Below, piece after piece: positions 43,829 through 52,440 of a DNA stretch of 64,000 nucleotides (position 1 is the first letter of the stretch; every line of letters starts with the position of its first letter). A program made the position numbers and the translations under genes. A model generated the notes under the pieces. The model worked only from the letters and a program-made list of their open reading frames with translations. It had not been told where the DNA came from and searched no databases. Source of the stretch: an uncultured Eubacteriales bacterium (GTDB taxonomy: Bacteria; Bacillota; Clostridia; Oscillospirales; CAG-272); NCBI GenBank assembly GCA_934446365.1, contig CAKSDZ010000001.1, positions 124,001-188,000 of the forward strand. Direction: 5' to 3'.

Positions 43829-44374
43829 TCAGAATACAAAGTTCTGAACCATGGAGGACACCTCTTCGAGATGCTCCGAGAAAACCGATTCCGCGGCGGT
43901 GTAGGTGAAGATATACAGATATCCCCCGTTGAGCGTGAAGTATTGCAGAATCTTATAGGTCACGCCGTCGCTTTCCACGGTATACACATATTTTACGCAG
44001 CCGATTTGCTGTTTGCCGAAGCGCTGGTTTTCGGTGCTGCATTCTTCCTCAATCAGAGCCGTATTTTTAAAGGTGGACTGCACCTTTGCGTAATAATCGG
44101 TTCTGAAATATTCGTCGGCGTTTTTATAGCTGCCGCTCGGCGCCATCGTCTGCATGGAAACATTGCTGTTGTCGTTTGTCTTGGCTGTCAGTATGCCCGT
44201 CGAGATGTCGGGAATCCAATCCTCGGGAATATAAAATTTATAGTTCACAAAATCGCTGTCCAAGAGCTTCATTCCGCTGGGCACCTCGGAGTTATTGTTT
44301 CCGCAGGAGCAGAGAAGGAGAGCGGCTATGGCAGCCACGAGAACGGCCGATATGATTTTTTTGATATGAGTCAT
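43829..44374 (-). CDS. Lipoprotein with PsbP-like fold, unknown function
   Basis: The 181-residue protein has a lipoprotein signal (KKIISAVLVAAIAALLLCSC, then GNNNS) with the lipidated Cys most likely at the second Cys of CSC. The mature part (YKFYIPEDWIPD ... YLYIFTYTA) resembles PsbP/DUF1795-like proteins. Its role is unknown. It is on the same strand 19 bases ahead of the desulfurase gene. Confidence 0.78.
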   Translation of the reverse strand: MTHIKKIISAVLVAAIAALLLCSCGNNNSEVPSGMKLLDSDFVNYKFYIPEDWIPDISTGILTAKTNDNSNVSMQTMAPSGSYKNADEYFRTDYYAKVQSTFKNTALIEEECSTENQRFGKQQIGCVKYVYTVESDGVTYKILQYFTLNGGYLYIFTYTAAESVFSEHLEEVSSMVQNFVF

Positions 44375-44537
44375 TGCATTTTCCTCTTTATTTTGTGATT
44401 CCTTTTAAGCAAAATCAGCATTTTTTATAATTATTCAATATTATATCATATATTTTATAGTCCTGTCAATCTGAAAGCCGTGAAAAAACTGTAAACACTT
44501 TGCAGGGAAATCTTCCGCCCGAAATTAAAAATAAGTA

Positions 44538-44566
44538 TTGCAATCGGCGGGAAAATCTGATATAAT
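44538..44566 (+). promoter_or_regulatory. Promoter of the SRP RNA gene
   Basis: TTGCAA (44538-44543) and TATAAT (44561-44566), 17-base spacer, 22 bases ahead of the RNA. Confidence 0.8.
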
Positions 44567-44587
44567 AATCAAAGCGAGATATGAAAT

Positions 44588-44863
44588 CAGGTCATACCGG
44601 CCGGGGAGTTAGCGGTGCCCTGCACCTGCAATCCGCTGCAGCAGGGGTGGTTTCCCATTTTGAGGGATGATTTTGTGTGGTCTGCGCCGTATCGCCCCCG
44701 CGATGACGGGTGGGTCTCGTGCAATCGGTGGCTGTGAATCATGTCAGGCGGGGAACCGAGCAGCATTAAGCAGTTTAACCGATGTGCCACGAGGCGGCCT
44801 GCCCCGAGCGGGGAATACGGCTCACGCATGTAAGGTCCTTTCGATTTTTGGGTGTATGACCTG
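44588..44863 (+). ncRNA. ffs: Signal recognition particle RNA, large (Alu-containing) type
   Basis: The conserved S domain is present at about 44738-44800 (GTCAGGCGGGGAACCGAGCAG, the AGCAG loop, then GTGCCACGAGGCGGCCTGCC). The 5' end CAGGTCATACC (44588-44598) pairs with GGTGTATGACCTG (44851-44863), giving about 276 bases. The GCCGGGGAGTTAGCGGTGCCCTG part is an Alu-like domain, as in Bacillus and Clostridium. The gene is directly upstream of dnaX, a common arrangement in these bacteria. Confidence 0.94.
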
Positions 44864-44907
44864 ATTTTGTATCCCGCTTTTTATTTTGAGGCAGAGGAGG
44901 AGTTTTC

Positions 44908-46518
44908 ATGTATCAGGCGCTTTACCGCAAATGGCGTCCGACCGTGTTCGACGATGTTGTGGGCGAGGAGCATGTCACGTCCATTCTGAAAAGCGAGGTT
45001 GAGAACGGGAAAATTTCTCATGCGTATCTCTTCTGCGGGCCGCGCGGCACGGGAAAGACCACCTGCGCGAAAATCATCGCCAAGGCGGCGAACTGCGAGC
45101 ATCCCGAAAACGGGAATCCCTGTGGGAAATGCCCGTCCTGCCTTTCCATCGACGCGGGGCGCACGACGGATATCATTGAAATGGATGCCGCCAGCAACAA
45201 CGGTGTCGACAACATCCGCGACCTGCGCGACGGCGTGATTTATACGCCGGCTGACCTTCGGTACCGCGTCTATATCATAGATGAGGTCCATATGCTTTCC
45301 ATTTCGGCATTCAATGCGCTGCTCAAAACCTTGGAGGAGCCGCCGGAGCATGTCATCTTTATTCTTGCGACGACGGAGCTTCATAAAATCCCGACGACGG
45401 TGCTTTCGCGCTGTCAGCGCTTTGATTTCCACAGGGTTTCCTTGGAAGCGATTGTGGGACGGCTTGAAACCGTCTGCGCGGGCGAGGGCATTTCCGCGGA
45501 GCCCGCGGCATTGGAGCTTATCGCCGGGCTTTCGCAGGGAGGGCTGCGCGATGCGCTCAACATGCTCGAATACTGCGCCGGCGAGAGCGGAACGATTACC
45601 GCCGGAAATGCGGAGAGACTGCTCGGCGCTTCGTCACGCGCACTTCTCGCATCGCTTGCCGGAGCCGTTGCCGCCCGTGAAGCGCATGCGGCATTGGCTG
45701 TCATCGACGACGTTTATCTTTCCTCCCGCGACATCGCGGTTTTTTGGCGGGAGCTGATTTCGTTTTACCGCGATATGCTTGTCGCTCTTGCGGTCAGAAT
45801 GGAAGGCGTCCGGGATGAGACGGTGAAAAGCGCGGCGGGCGCTTATACGCTTCCGCGATTGTTATATGTGACGGAAATTTTTATTTCCGCCGAATCGGAC
45901 ATGCAGAAAAATCCGACCGGCGCCAAGCTGTATGCGGAGATGGCGCTGATTCGTGCCTGTGACAGCTCCTTGTCCGCGGAACCGTCGGCGCTTCTCGAAA
46001 GAATCTCGGCGCTTGAAGACAGGCTGGCGGGCGGAAATGTGGTGATTTCCGCACCTTCGGCACCGGTGGAAACGCCCTCTCCCGTACCGGAAGATATCCC
46101 ACGGATATCGAAGAAATCCGTTTCCGCCGAACCCCCAAAAGAGGCAGCCCCCACTCCGCCGCCTTCGCCGGAAAAAGAAAAATCCCACGGCAAGCAGCTG
46201 CGGGGCTTCCGGAAATGGCCGGAGGTGGTGAGAAAGCTGTCCGCCACGGAGGCTTTGATTGCGCCGTTTTTACAGACGGCGTCTGCTTATGAGGGCTCGG
46301 ACGGACGGTTTTATATCTATTTTGAAAATTCCTTTGCCGTCTCTCTTCTGAACGATGACCGCAAAAAGTCGGTCTGTGCGGCAATCAATGCCGCCGGCGG
46401 AAGCTGTCAGCCGACGGACCTTGTCGGCGCGGTGAGAGAGGATGCGGGCGGTCTTCGCGAGCCGATCGACGATCTTGTGGAGATGGACGGCGTGACGGGA
46501 GATGGCGGGGCGCTTTGA
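44908..46518 (+). CDS. dnaX: DNA polymerase III subunits gamma/tau
   Basis: The 536-residue clamp-loader ATPase has Walker A FCGPRGTGKTTCAK, a four-Cys zinc module (CEHPENGNPCGKCPSC), Walker B VYIIDEVHMLS and the sensor TTELHKIPTTVLSRCQRF. The C-terminal part after about residue 380 is low-complexity and Pro/Ser rich, then a tau-like tail. It begins 45 bases after the SRP RNA and is followed by ybaB and recR. Confidence 0.96.
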   Translation: MYQALYRKWRPTVFDDVVGEEHVTSILKSEVENGKISHAYLFCGPRGTGKTTCAKIIAKAANCEHPENGNPCGKCPSCLSIDAGRTTDIIEMDAASNNGVDNIRDLRDGVIYTPADLRYRVYIIDEVHMLSISAFNALLKTLEEPPEHVIFILATTELHKIPTTVLSRCQRFDFHRVSLEAIVGRLETVCAGEGISAEPAALELIAGLSQGGLRDALNMLEYCAGESGTITAGNAERLLGASSRALLASLAGAVAAREAHAALAVIDDVYLSSRDIAVFWRELISFYRDMLVALAVRMEGVRDETVKSAAGAYTLPRLLYVTEIFISAESDMQKNPTGAKLYAEMALIRACDSSLSAEPSALLERISALEDRLAGGNVVISAPSAPVETPSPVPEDIPRISKKSVSAEPPKEAAPTPPPSPEKEKSHGKQLRGFRKWPEVVRKLSATEALIAPFLQTASAYEGSDGRFYIYFENSFAVSLLNDDRKKSVCAAINAAGGSCQPTDLVGAVREDAGGLREPIDDLVEMDGVTGDGGAL

Positions 46519-46564
46519 TTTTTGCGAAACCATCAATAAACATTATGAAGGAGAATTGAGAAAC

Positions 46565-46900
46565 ATGAAGGCAAGAGTACCACAGGGACCCTCTATGAAT
46601 GCCATGCTGAAACAGGCGCAGAAGATGCAGGAGGATATGGCGGCGCTTCAAGCGGAGCTGGAAACGCGCGAATATGAAATATCCGCCGGCGGCGGAGCGG
46701 TTAAGATCAAAATAAACGGCAAAAAGGAAATCCTGTCGATCGATATCGCGCCGGAGATTGTGGATCCCGAGGATGTGGAAACGCTTTCGGATATCCTGAC
46801 GGCGGGCATCAACGAGGCGATCCGCCGCGTGGAGGAAACCTCTCAGCGCGAGATGGAAAAAATCACGTCGGGAATGCCCGGTATGCCCGGACTTTTCTAA
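46565..46900 (+). CDS. YbaB/EbfC-family nucleoid-associated protein
   Basis: The 111-residue protein has SMNAMLKQAQKMQEDMAAL, a helical start, and GGGAVKIKINGKKEILSIDI, the YbaB core. The family binds DNA as a dimer. The ATG at 46565 is chosen because it follows GAAGGAG. The gene lies between dnaX and recR as usual. Confidence 0.95.
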   Translation: MKARVPQGPSMNAMLKQAQKMQEDMAALQAELETREYEISAGGGAVKIKINGKKEILSIDIAPEIVDPEDVETLSDILTAGINEAIRRVEETSQREMEKITSGMPGMPGLF

Positions 46901-46919
46901 GATAGGCGGGCTGCTTTTT

Positions 46920-47516
46920 ATGGAGTATATTCTTCCGCTTCAAAAGCTGATCGAGCAGTTCTGCCGTCTTTCCGGCGTCGGGCAAAAGACGGCTGTCCGA
47001 TATGCTTTTTCCGTGCTTGAAATGAGCGAGGAGGACGCGAGGGCGTTCGCGGACGCGATTGTTGCGGCAAAGCGCGATATTATGAGATGCGAGATTTGCG
47101 GAAACCTGAGCGACAAACCGATTTGCAGCATTTGCTCGGACGAGCGCCGCAGCCGTTCGGTCGTCTGCGTGGTCGAGGACGCGAAAACCGTCATGGCGCT
47201 GGAAAAGGTAAAGGAATACCGCGGCACCTACCACGTGCTGGGCGGCGCAATCTCGCCGATGGACGGCGTGGGTCCCGACGATTTGCGGATAAAAGAGCTT
47301 TTGGAACGGATTAAAACGGGAGAAATCGAGGAAATTATCATCGCTACCAATCCCAACATCGAGGGAGAGACGACGGCGATGTATCTTTCAAAGCTGATAT
47401 CGCCTCTCGGTGTCCGGGTGACGAGGCTCGCATACGGCGTGCCGGTCGGCGCGGACCTCGAATACGCGGACGAGGTGACGCTCCTGCGCGCGCTCGACGG
47501 CAGGCGCGATATTTAA
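46920..47516 (+). CDS. recR: Recombination protein RecR
   Basis: The 198-residue protein has the HhH motif (LSGVGQKTAVRYAFS), a zinc finger (CEICGNLSDKPICSIC) and a TOPRIM domain (VVCVVEDAKTVMALE, EEIIIATNPNIEGE). It supports RecF-pathway gap repair. It ends tail to tail with spmB, overlapping its end by 4 bases. Confidence 0.96.
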   Translation: MEYILPLQKLIEQFCRLSGVGQKTAVRYAFSVLEMSEEDARAFADAIVAAKRDIMRCEICGNLSDKPICSICSDERRSRSVVCVVEDAKTVMALEKVKEYRGTYHVLGGAISPMDGVGPDDLRIKELLERIKTGEIEEIIIATNPNIEGETTAMYLSKLISPLGVRVTRLAYGVPVGADLEYADEVTLLRALDGRRDI

Positions 47517-48034
47517 GAAAACAGCAGACGGCAGACGAGAGAGGAAAAAAACACGCAGAACAGCATTGCGGCAAAAGCCGCGGGCAGAGCATGGCGCGTT
47601 TTTTTGACACCGACCGACGCAAAATATACCGCGGAAACATAAATAATCGTATCCGATGAGCCGAGAAGGACGGACGCGACCTTGCCCGCAAAGCTGTCGG
47701 CGCCGTATTTTTCAAACAGCTCCGCGATCATCGCGTTGGAGGCGCTGCCCGATACCGGACGCATGATAACAAGAGGCAGAATTTCGGAGGGAATCCCGAT
47801 TTTTTCACAGACGGGCGCGATGAGGCCTGCAAGATAATCGACAAAGCCGGAGGCGGACAGCATGGAAACCGAAACCATCAGAATAATCAGGGTCGGCAGA
47901 AGATTTTTGCAGATTTTGATGCCGTCTTTTGTCCCTTCGAGAAAATTGTCAAAGGTTGTCTTTTTGGAGAAGAGAAGGGCTGCTCCCACGATTACAATCA
48001 CGCCGCAGATGACGGCGGATGCGAGAATTTCCAT
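47513..48034 (-). CDS. spmB: Spore maturation protein B
   Basis: The 173-residue nucleoside-transporter/gate-like membrane protein has segments such as LLPTLIILMVSVSMLSASG and the family stretch VIMRPVSGSASNAMI. With SpmA it is needed for full dehydration of the spore core. It starts on the last base of spmA. Its presence points to an endospore-forming lineage. Confidence 0.92.
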   Translation of the reverse strand: MEILASAVICGVIVIVGAALLFSKKTTFDNFLEGTKDGIKICKNLLPTLIILMVSVSMLSASGFVDYLAGLIAPVCEKIGIPSEILPLVIMRPVSGSASNAMIAELFEKYGADSFAGKVASVLLGSSDTIIYVSAVYFASVGVKKTRHALPAAFAAMLFCVFFSSLVCRLLFS

Positions 48035-48696
48035 TATGACCGCTCCGGTTTCGTGCTGATATTTTTTTGTTTTTTATCTTTGGATGGCGACGCTTTTGCT
48101 TTGATTCCGCCTCGGGAAAAGACGGCGAAGGCTTTTGCGAAAAAGACGGCGACCACTGTACATACCGCCGAGCAGATCCAGACGGGAATCAGGATTTCAA
48201 ACGGATTTTCCGAGCCTGCCGCGCGGCGCAGCGCGATCAGTGTCGTCGGCATAAGGGAAATCGCACAGGTATTCATGACGACGAACGTGACCATGTCGTT
48301 CGAGGCCGTATCGCTGTTTCCGTTTGCCTTGCTCATCTCCTGCATGGCTTTGATTCCCATAGGGGTGGCGGCATTTCCGAGTCCCAGCATATTGGCGCTG
48401 ATATTGGCGGCGACCTCTTCCGTTGCGATGTCGTTCCGGCAGGTTTCCGGAAAAATGAATTTTAAGATGGGCGATATGATTTTCGCGACCATTCGGCAAA
48501 CGCCGATGTCTTCGAGCACGCGCATGACACCGCTCCAAAGTCCCATCACACCGACAAGCGCAATCGTGAGTGTGACCGCTTTCGACGCTCCGTCAAGAAT
48601 CGCACCTGCAAGCTGCGACAAATTTCCAGTGAAAATTGCAAAAAGTAAGGAAATTATGCTGATTATTGAGAATATTTTACCTAAAATTGCAATCAC
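48034..48696 (-). CDS. spmA: Spore maturation protein A
   Basis: The 220-residue membrane protein contains LGLGNAATPMGIKAMQEM and several hydrophobic helices (IALVGVMGLWSGVMRVL). It is the partner of SpmB, encoded directly downstream. A charged tail (SPSKDKKQKN) ends the protein. Confidence 0.92.
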   Translation of the reverse strand: MIAILGKIFSIISIISLLFAIFTGNLSQLAGAILDGASKAVTLTIALVGVMGLWSGVMRVLEDIGVCRMVAKIISPILKFIFPETCRNDIATEEVAANISANMLGLGNAATPMGIKAMQEMSKANGNSDTASNDMVTFVVMNTCAISLMPTTLIALRRAAGSENPFEILIPVWICSAVCTVVAVFFAKAFAVFSRGGIKAKASPSKDKKQKNISTKPERS

Positions 48697-48750
48697 CGCC
48701 CTTTTATTTTTGTATATTTCGACGAAATTTAAGAAATTTATTTACAATTA

Positions 48751-48779
48751 TTGACAAAATTAACACCGCATGGTATACT
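48751..48779 (+). promoter_or_regulatory. Promoter of the AbrB-like gene
   Basis: TTGACA (48751-48756) and TATACT (48774-48779), 17-base spacer. Confidence 0.9.
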
Positions 48780-48823
48780 AAAAAAAACAAAATAAATTTT
48801 TAAGCATAATGGAGGATTGAGCC

Positions 48824-49087
48824 ATGAAATCGACTGGCATTGTCAGAAGAATTGATGAGCTTGGAAGAATTGTTCTTCCGATTGAAATCAGAAAGAACCT
48901 AAATCTCGGAAGCCGCGATGCGGTGGAAATCTTTGTGAACGAGGATACGATCGTTTTGAAGAAATATGAACCGGCATGCATCTTCTGCGGAAGCATGGAT
49001 AACGCCTCTTTGTTCAGAGGGAAGATTATTTGCGATAAGTGTCTCTCGGAATTGAAGAAAACCGAGTGCGATGGTGCGGATTCATAA
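48824..49087 (+). CDS. AbrB/SpoVT-like transition regulator with zinc-binding tail
   Basis: The 87-residue protein starts with the AbrB swapped-hairpin domain (STGIVRRIDELGRIVLPIEI, RKNLNLGSRDAVEIFV) and ends with a four-Cys module (CIFCGS ... IICDKC) that probably binds zinc. This is the AbrB/Abh plan common in Clostridia, where such proteins control the switch to stationary phase and sporulation. Confidence 0.93.
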   Translation: MKSTGIVRRIDELGRIVLPIEIRKNLNLGSRDAVEIFVNEDTIVLKKYEPACIFCGSMDNASLFRGKIICDKCLSELKKTECDGADS

Positions 49088-49109
49088 TATTTCTATTCAA
49101 AGCTACATA

Positions 49110-49145
49110 AAAAAATCACGCATTTTTATAAATGCGTGATTTTTT
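49110..49145 (+). terminator. Bidirectional terminator between the AbrB-like and RNHCP genes
   Basis: AAAAAATCACGCATTT (49110-49125), loop TTAT, AAATGCGTGATTTTTT (49130-49145). It serves both converging genes. Confidence 0.93.
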
Positions 49146-49473
49146 ATATTTCTTTTGCGGTCAGTCGGATCAAAAGTCCGATGTCATCCGGTTGTATTTT
49201 TGCTTCATGTGCCGCGCGGTTGCGCCGGATCTCTCCGCATTTTTCGCAGCGGTGTACAATCACATATCCTTTTTTGACATCCGGTTCTGCTTTGATAGGG
49301 CGCATAATGCCGCCGCAGGGATTGGCTCTGTCACCGGGGTTGATATCCACGTGAAGGGAACACAGACATCGAGGACAATGGTTGCGCGAGCTGTAACCGA
49401 GCGGCTTCACCTCCAAACCGCAGTTTCGGCATATAAAAGAATCGTCGTTTTTGGAAAACCGTTTCTGCTCCAT
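49144..49473 (-). CDS. RNHCP-domain zinc-ribbon protein
   Basis: The 109-residue protein has the RNHCP signature SSRNHCPRCLCSLHVD together with CRNCG and CEKCGEIRRN, giving three CxxC zinc knuckles. The family is short and of unknown function. The gene converges with the AbrB-like gene; its stop overlaps the shared terminator. Confidence 0.85.
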   Translation of the reverse strand: MEQKRFSKNDDSFICRNCGLEVKPLGYSSRNHCPRCLCSLHVDINPGDRANPCGGIMRPIKAEPDVKKGYVIVHRCEKCGEIRRNRAAHEAKIQPDDIGLLIRLTAKEI

Positions 49474-49552
49474 AAAACCTCCGCGTGCTTTTCGGACGAA
49501 TTTTTGATGCTTATAGGATAATCCGAGTTTCGATATTTGTCAAGTACTTTTC

Positions 49553-49581
49553 TTGACACCATGTCATGACTGTGATATAAT
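49553..49581 (+). promoter_or_regulatory. Promoter of the glycine-rich membrane protein gene
   Basis: TTGACA (49553-49558) and TATAAT (49576-49581), 17-base spacer. Confidence 0.92.
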
Positions 49582-49643
49582 ATTTGACAAATGTGAATAC
49601 TATTTTAGAGAGTTTTATTTATCAATTCTGGGAGGGATACATT

Positions 49644-50585
49644 ATGCCTACACATGGCGGCGGAGGATTTGGCGGCGGTGGCCGCGGAGGAGGCGGGTTT
49701 GGCGGCGGCAGACCCGGCGGAGGATTCGGCGGAGGAAGACCGCCGATGGGAGGACGGCCCCCGATGGGCGGTCCGAGACCGCCGCGCGGCCCGAGATTCT
49801 TCTGGGGACCTCGATGGGGCTTCGGTCCGCGATATCGCGGCGGCTGTTTTTCCTTTGTCATGGTATTTGTAGTGATTATTGTGCTGGCCATATTTCTCGG
49901 CATATTTTCCTTTTGCGGAAGCCGCACCGGCACGCGGGATGATAACGGCATCACACAGTCTACTGTGAACAGAACGCCGATGAGTGCAAGCCTTGTTACG
50001 CCGATTGATACCTATTTTGAGAGCAAAAGCGGCAAATTTCAGATAACGGACGATCTTTCCGTTACGGATGCGATGCGGTATTTTTTCGATAAGACAGGCG
50101 TTCAGCCTTATCTTTATGTGCTCGATGAAATCGACGGTGATACGCGTCCTACGACCTCCGCCGTCATGAACGAGGGCTTTCGCCGGTATGCGGAGCTTTT
50201 CGGAAGCGATGAGGGACATCTGCTTGTCACCTTGTTTTATTACAGCAACTATGAATACGATTTTTATGTGGATTTGATTGTCGGAGACAATGCCGTATCC
50301 GTTATGGATTCCGAAGCGTGCCAAATTCTGCGGGATAATATGATTTATTATCTTGAACGGAATTATACGGTCGACGAGGCTGTGGAGCAGGCGTTTCGCG
50401 CGGCGGCGGATAACATCATGGGCGGAGCGAAAAAGTCGGGAAGCGGAAGTATCCTCACGCCTATTGTTATCATTTTGATTGTTGCGGCGGTGATTGCGCT
50501 TGTGGTGTATTTTGTTCAGAAGAAAAAACGCGGCAGCGACGGCACGGAAAATCAGAGCTATGGCGACGGTGTCTACCGCGGATAA
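49644..50585 (+). CDS. Glycine-rich membrane protein with TPM-like domain
   Basis: The 313-residue protein starts at ATG 49644 behind GGGAGGG. Residues 5-60 are almost only Gly, Arg and Pro (GGGFGGG, GGRPPMGG repeats), then Pro/Arg/Trp-rich. A membrane helix follows (FSFVMVFVVIIVLAIFLGI), then a domain of about 150 residues with FFDKTGVQPYLYVLDE, similar to TPM (YgcG) domains, and a second helix (ILTPIVIILIVAAVIALVVY). Its function is unknown. The Gly-rich cytoplasmic end could bind RNA or mediate clustering (inference). A strong promoter and terminator flank it. Confidence 0.82.
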   Translation: MPTHGGGGFGGGGRGGGGFGGGRPGGGFGGGRPPMGGRPPMGGPRPPRGPRFFWGPRWGFGPRYRGGCFSFVMVFVVIIVLAIFLGIFSFCGSRTGTRDDNGITQSTVNRTPMSASLVTPIDTYFESKSGKFQITDDLSVTDAMRYFFDKTGVQPYLYVLDEIDGDTRPTTSAVMNEGFRRYAELFGSDEGHLLVTLFYYSNYEYDFYVDLIVGDNAVSVMDSEACQILRDNMIYYLERNYTVDEAVEQAFRAAADNIMGGAKKSGSGSILTPIVIILIVAAVIALVVYFVQKKKRGSDGTENQSYGDGVYRG

Positions 50586-50623
50586 AACAAACCGGAGTGG
50601 ATTTCACTCCGGTTTGTTTTATC
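50581..50623. terminator. Bidirectional terminator between glycine-rich and secreted protein genes
   Basis: A 19-bp perfect stem: 50581-50599 with 50605-50623, loop GATTT. T-runs occur on both strands. Confidence 0.93.
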
Positions 50624-50626
50624 TTT

Positions 50627-51664
50627 TTATGGAGTATATATAAAACTTGACTCAAAATAATAGTTGGTTTTATTCATTGTAGTTTTATTCAAATATACAC
50701 CGAATTTATCAGTTGTTGTCCAAGCAAAAACAGGAGTAGAACTCAGGACTTTCTTTGTGTGAACATATTTGACATGGACTGTTAACATGTGAGGATTATC
50801 TTCTTTCGGATCTCGCGCTTTTCCACGCATATAGATTTGAATATAATTTACTTTTAGATCCGTATCATTGTTGGGAAGATCCCAGGTATAATAGAATCCA
50901 CCTGGTTCTACTGATAAATCAGTATCTGTTTTTATAGGGGCATTGAAAATGAGACTGTTGCCATTAGCATCAATTACTTGATAATACATGGAAGAATAAT
51001 AGTCTGCTCCAGCGCTATTTTTTGCTGGCCATATACAAATAGGAGCAGCGATTGACATTGCATCCACCAACCGATTGTTTGGCATTGTCAGCCATTCATA
51101 CCAAGTATGAAAATTGTACCAGCCCTTTTCATCGGATGATGCAGACGGTTCTAGATAAACGCATGAAATTGTCATTCTCATATATTCTCCATCTGTCCAA
51201 TTTTCCCAATTATCGTTTGATGACGTCGAAACATAGTTGTTGTATTGCTGGACGGCATTCATGCATTCTTCTTCGCTGACAATGACGGAGACACCATCAT
51301 CGTTAACTTTTAGATAGGCAATGTCGGTTCTAATACTGATTGCGTTTTGAAGTATGGCATCAATTTCTGAATCGGACATTCCGTTAATTGTTTTTTCATG
51401 AAATCCGATTTGCTTTAATATTTTAATGTTTTGAGTTTTTTCACTTAGTCCGTTTTCATTCAATACATTGCGTAATTTTTTCAAATTAAATGTGTTCATG
51501 AAATAGGATGTTACGTTGTTTTGTCGACTTATTGTGGTATATTCCGTGTCGGATATTTCGATTTTATTCGGATATTCTCTATCAATTGCGATGATGTTGA
51601 GTGAGTTCACAAACAATAATGTGAGAACGACAAAAAAACTTAAAGCCTTTATGTATTTTTTCAT
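50627..51664 (-). CDS. Secreted protein of the duplicated cassette, copy B
   Basis: The 345-residue protein has a signal peptide (KALSFFVVLTLLFVNSLNII) and no anchor. It is a paralogue of the protein at 52.4-53.5 kb; both share a helical N-terminal third (KTQNIKILKQIGFHEKTINGM) and a core with KGWYNFHTWYEWLTMP and DAMSIAAPICIW. I recognise no catalytic motif. The C-terminal half is beta-rich. The gene lies 15 bases downstream of the small membrane protein gene. It is AT-rich. Confidence 0.78.
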   Translation of the reverse strand: MKKYIKALSFFVVLTLLFVNSLNIIAIDREYPNKIEISDTEYTTISRQNNVTSYFMNTFNLKKLRNVLNENGLSEKTQNIKILKQIGFHEKTINGMSDSEIDAILQNAISIRTDIAYLKVNDDGVSVIVSEEECMNAVQQYNNYVSTSSNDNWENWTDGEYMRMTISCVYLEPSASSDEKGWYNFHTWYEWLTMPNNRLVDAMSIAAPICIWPAKNSAGADYYSSMYYQVIDANGNSLIFNAPIKTDTDLSVEPGGFYYTWDLPNNDTDLKVNYIQIYMRGKARDPKEDNPHMLTVHVKYVHTKKVLSSTPVFAWTTTDKFGVYLNKTTMNKTNYYFESSFIYTP

Positions 51665-51679
51665 ATTATCTCCTTTCTT

Positions 51680-51955
51680 TTATGTTTCGGTTCTATCTCG
51701 TGTATTCCTAATTTTTTTGCAGAATTTTCTATCTGAAACGAACCAAACGATCCATGCGGTGATGAAAAATGCAATACCTAAGCCCAAAGTGATATAGTAG
51801 GCATACTGTGCGGCTAATGCTTCAGATAATGATATTACTTCAATATTATTGCGGTAAATTGCGCACATAAGAACCTGATAATAGCGTATAAAATGGGACA
51901 TAACAGCGAAAAACATAAAAAATACAGAAGTAAAAAAGTATTTGGTCGACTTCAT
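51680..51955 (-). CDS. Small membrane protein of cassette B
   Basis: The 91-residue protein has two membrane helices (FFTSVFFMFFAVMSHFI and YAYYITLGLGIAFFITAWIVWFV) and a basic C-terminus. It precedes the secreted protein and probably forms one transcript with it. It is not obviously similar to the small protein of cassette A beyond its general plan. Possible roles are immunity or export partner, both guesses. Confidence 0.65.
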   Translation of the reverse strand: MKSTKYFFTSVFFMFFAVMSHFIRYYQVLMCAIYRNNIEVISLSEALAAQYAYYITLGLGIAFFITAWIVWFVSDRKFCKKIRNTRDRTET

Positions 51956-51993
51956 TTCTGCCGCCTTTCTTTATGGGAAATACATGGTTGCAC

Positions 51994-52029
51994 TCATTGT
52001 GGTATAACAATTTTGAGCAGATATGACAT
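51994..52029 (-). CDS. Short conserved ORF in the cassette B leader, 11 residues
   Basis: ATG at 52029 opens MSYLLKIVIPQ and stops at 51994. It matches the MPYPLKIVI peptide in the cassette A leader (53602-53631). Its ribosome-binding site is weaker (TAAGG). Confidence 0.4.
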   Translation of the reverse strand: MSYLLKIVIPQ

Positions 52030-52173
52030 GAAAAAGCCTTATTTTTGTAATATAATAACATATAATTTGTTTTAAAATATTAACAAAATGTTGATATTTT
52101 AAATTATCACATAAAAATTTAAAAATAAATAAATTTTAACAAAAAAACAAACCCCCGCCGGAGCCGGCGGGGG
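52000..52173 (-). repeat. Duplicated intergenic block, copy B
   Basis: This block is a diverged copy of 53603-53776. Shared runs include TATAACAATTTT, TAATATAATAACATATA and ACAAAAAAACAAACCCCCGC. It includes a terminator (CCCCCGCCGG/CCGGCGGGGG, 52152-52173, T-tract on the minus strand) for the small membrane protein of cassette A, an AT-rich promoter region and the short ORF. Confidence 0.8.
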
Positions 52174-52180
52174 AAGAGTG

Positions 52181-52420
52181 TTATTCAGACTTGTTTTTGT
52201 CGTTTGTTTCGGTTGTACTGTTTTTCGAGGCGGCTGGTTTGTCCTTGACGACCCACCCGAGGATGAAAAAGACGAGGAAGAGAATGAAAAATATGCAAGG
52301 ATAAAAATATTTAGAAAATAAATCGGGTGTTTGGTTAAAGGAGAACATTAAAAACAACGCAACATTAAAAAAGATGAGGGATGTAAAAAAGAATTTAATA
52401 CTTAACATATTTCGTTTCAT
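52181..52420 (-). CDS. Small membrane protein of cassette A
   Basis: The 79-residue protein has two hydrophobic segments (FFFTSLIFFNVALFLMF and FYPCIFFILFLVFFILGWVV) and a charged Ser/Asn/Lys tail. It follows the secreted protein gene by 20 bases and is followed by a strong terminator at 52152-52173. Function unknown. Confidence 0.65.
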   Translation of the reverse strand: MKRNMLSIKFFFTSLIFFNVALFLMFSFNQTPDLFSKYFYPCIFFILFLVFFILGWVVKDKPAASKNSTTETNDKNKSE

Positions 52421-52440
52421 AAAAATCTCCTATGAAGATA

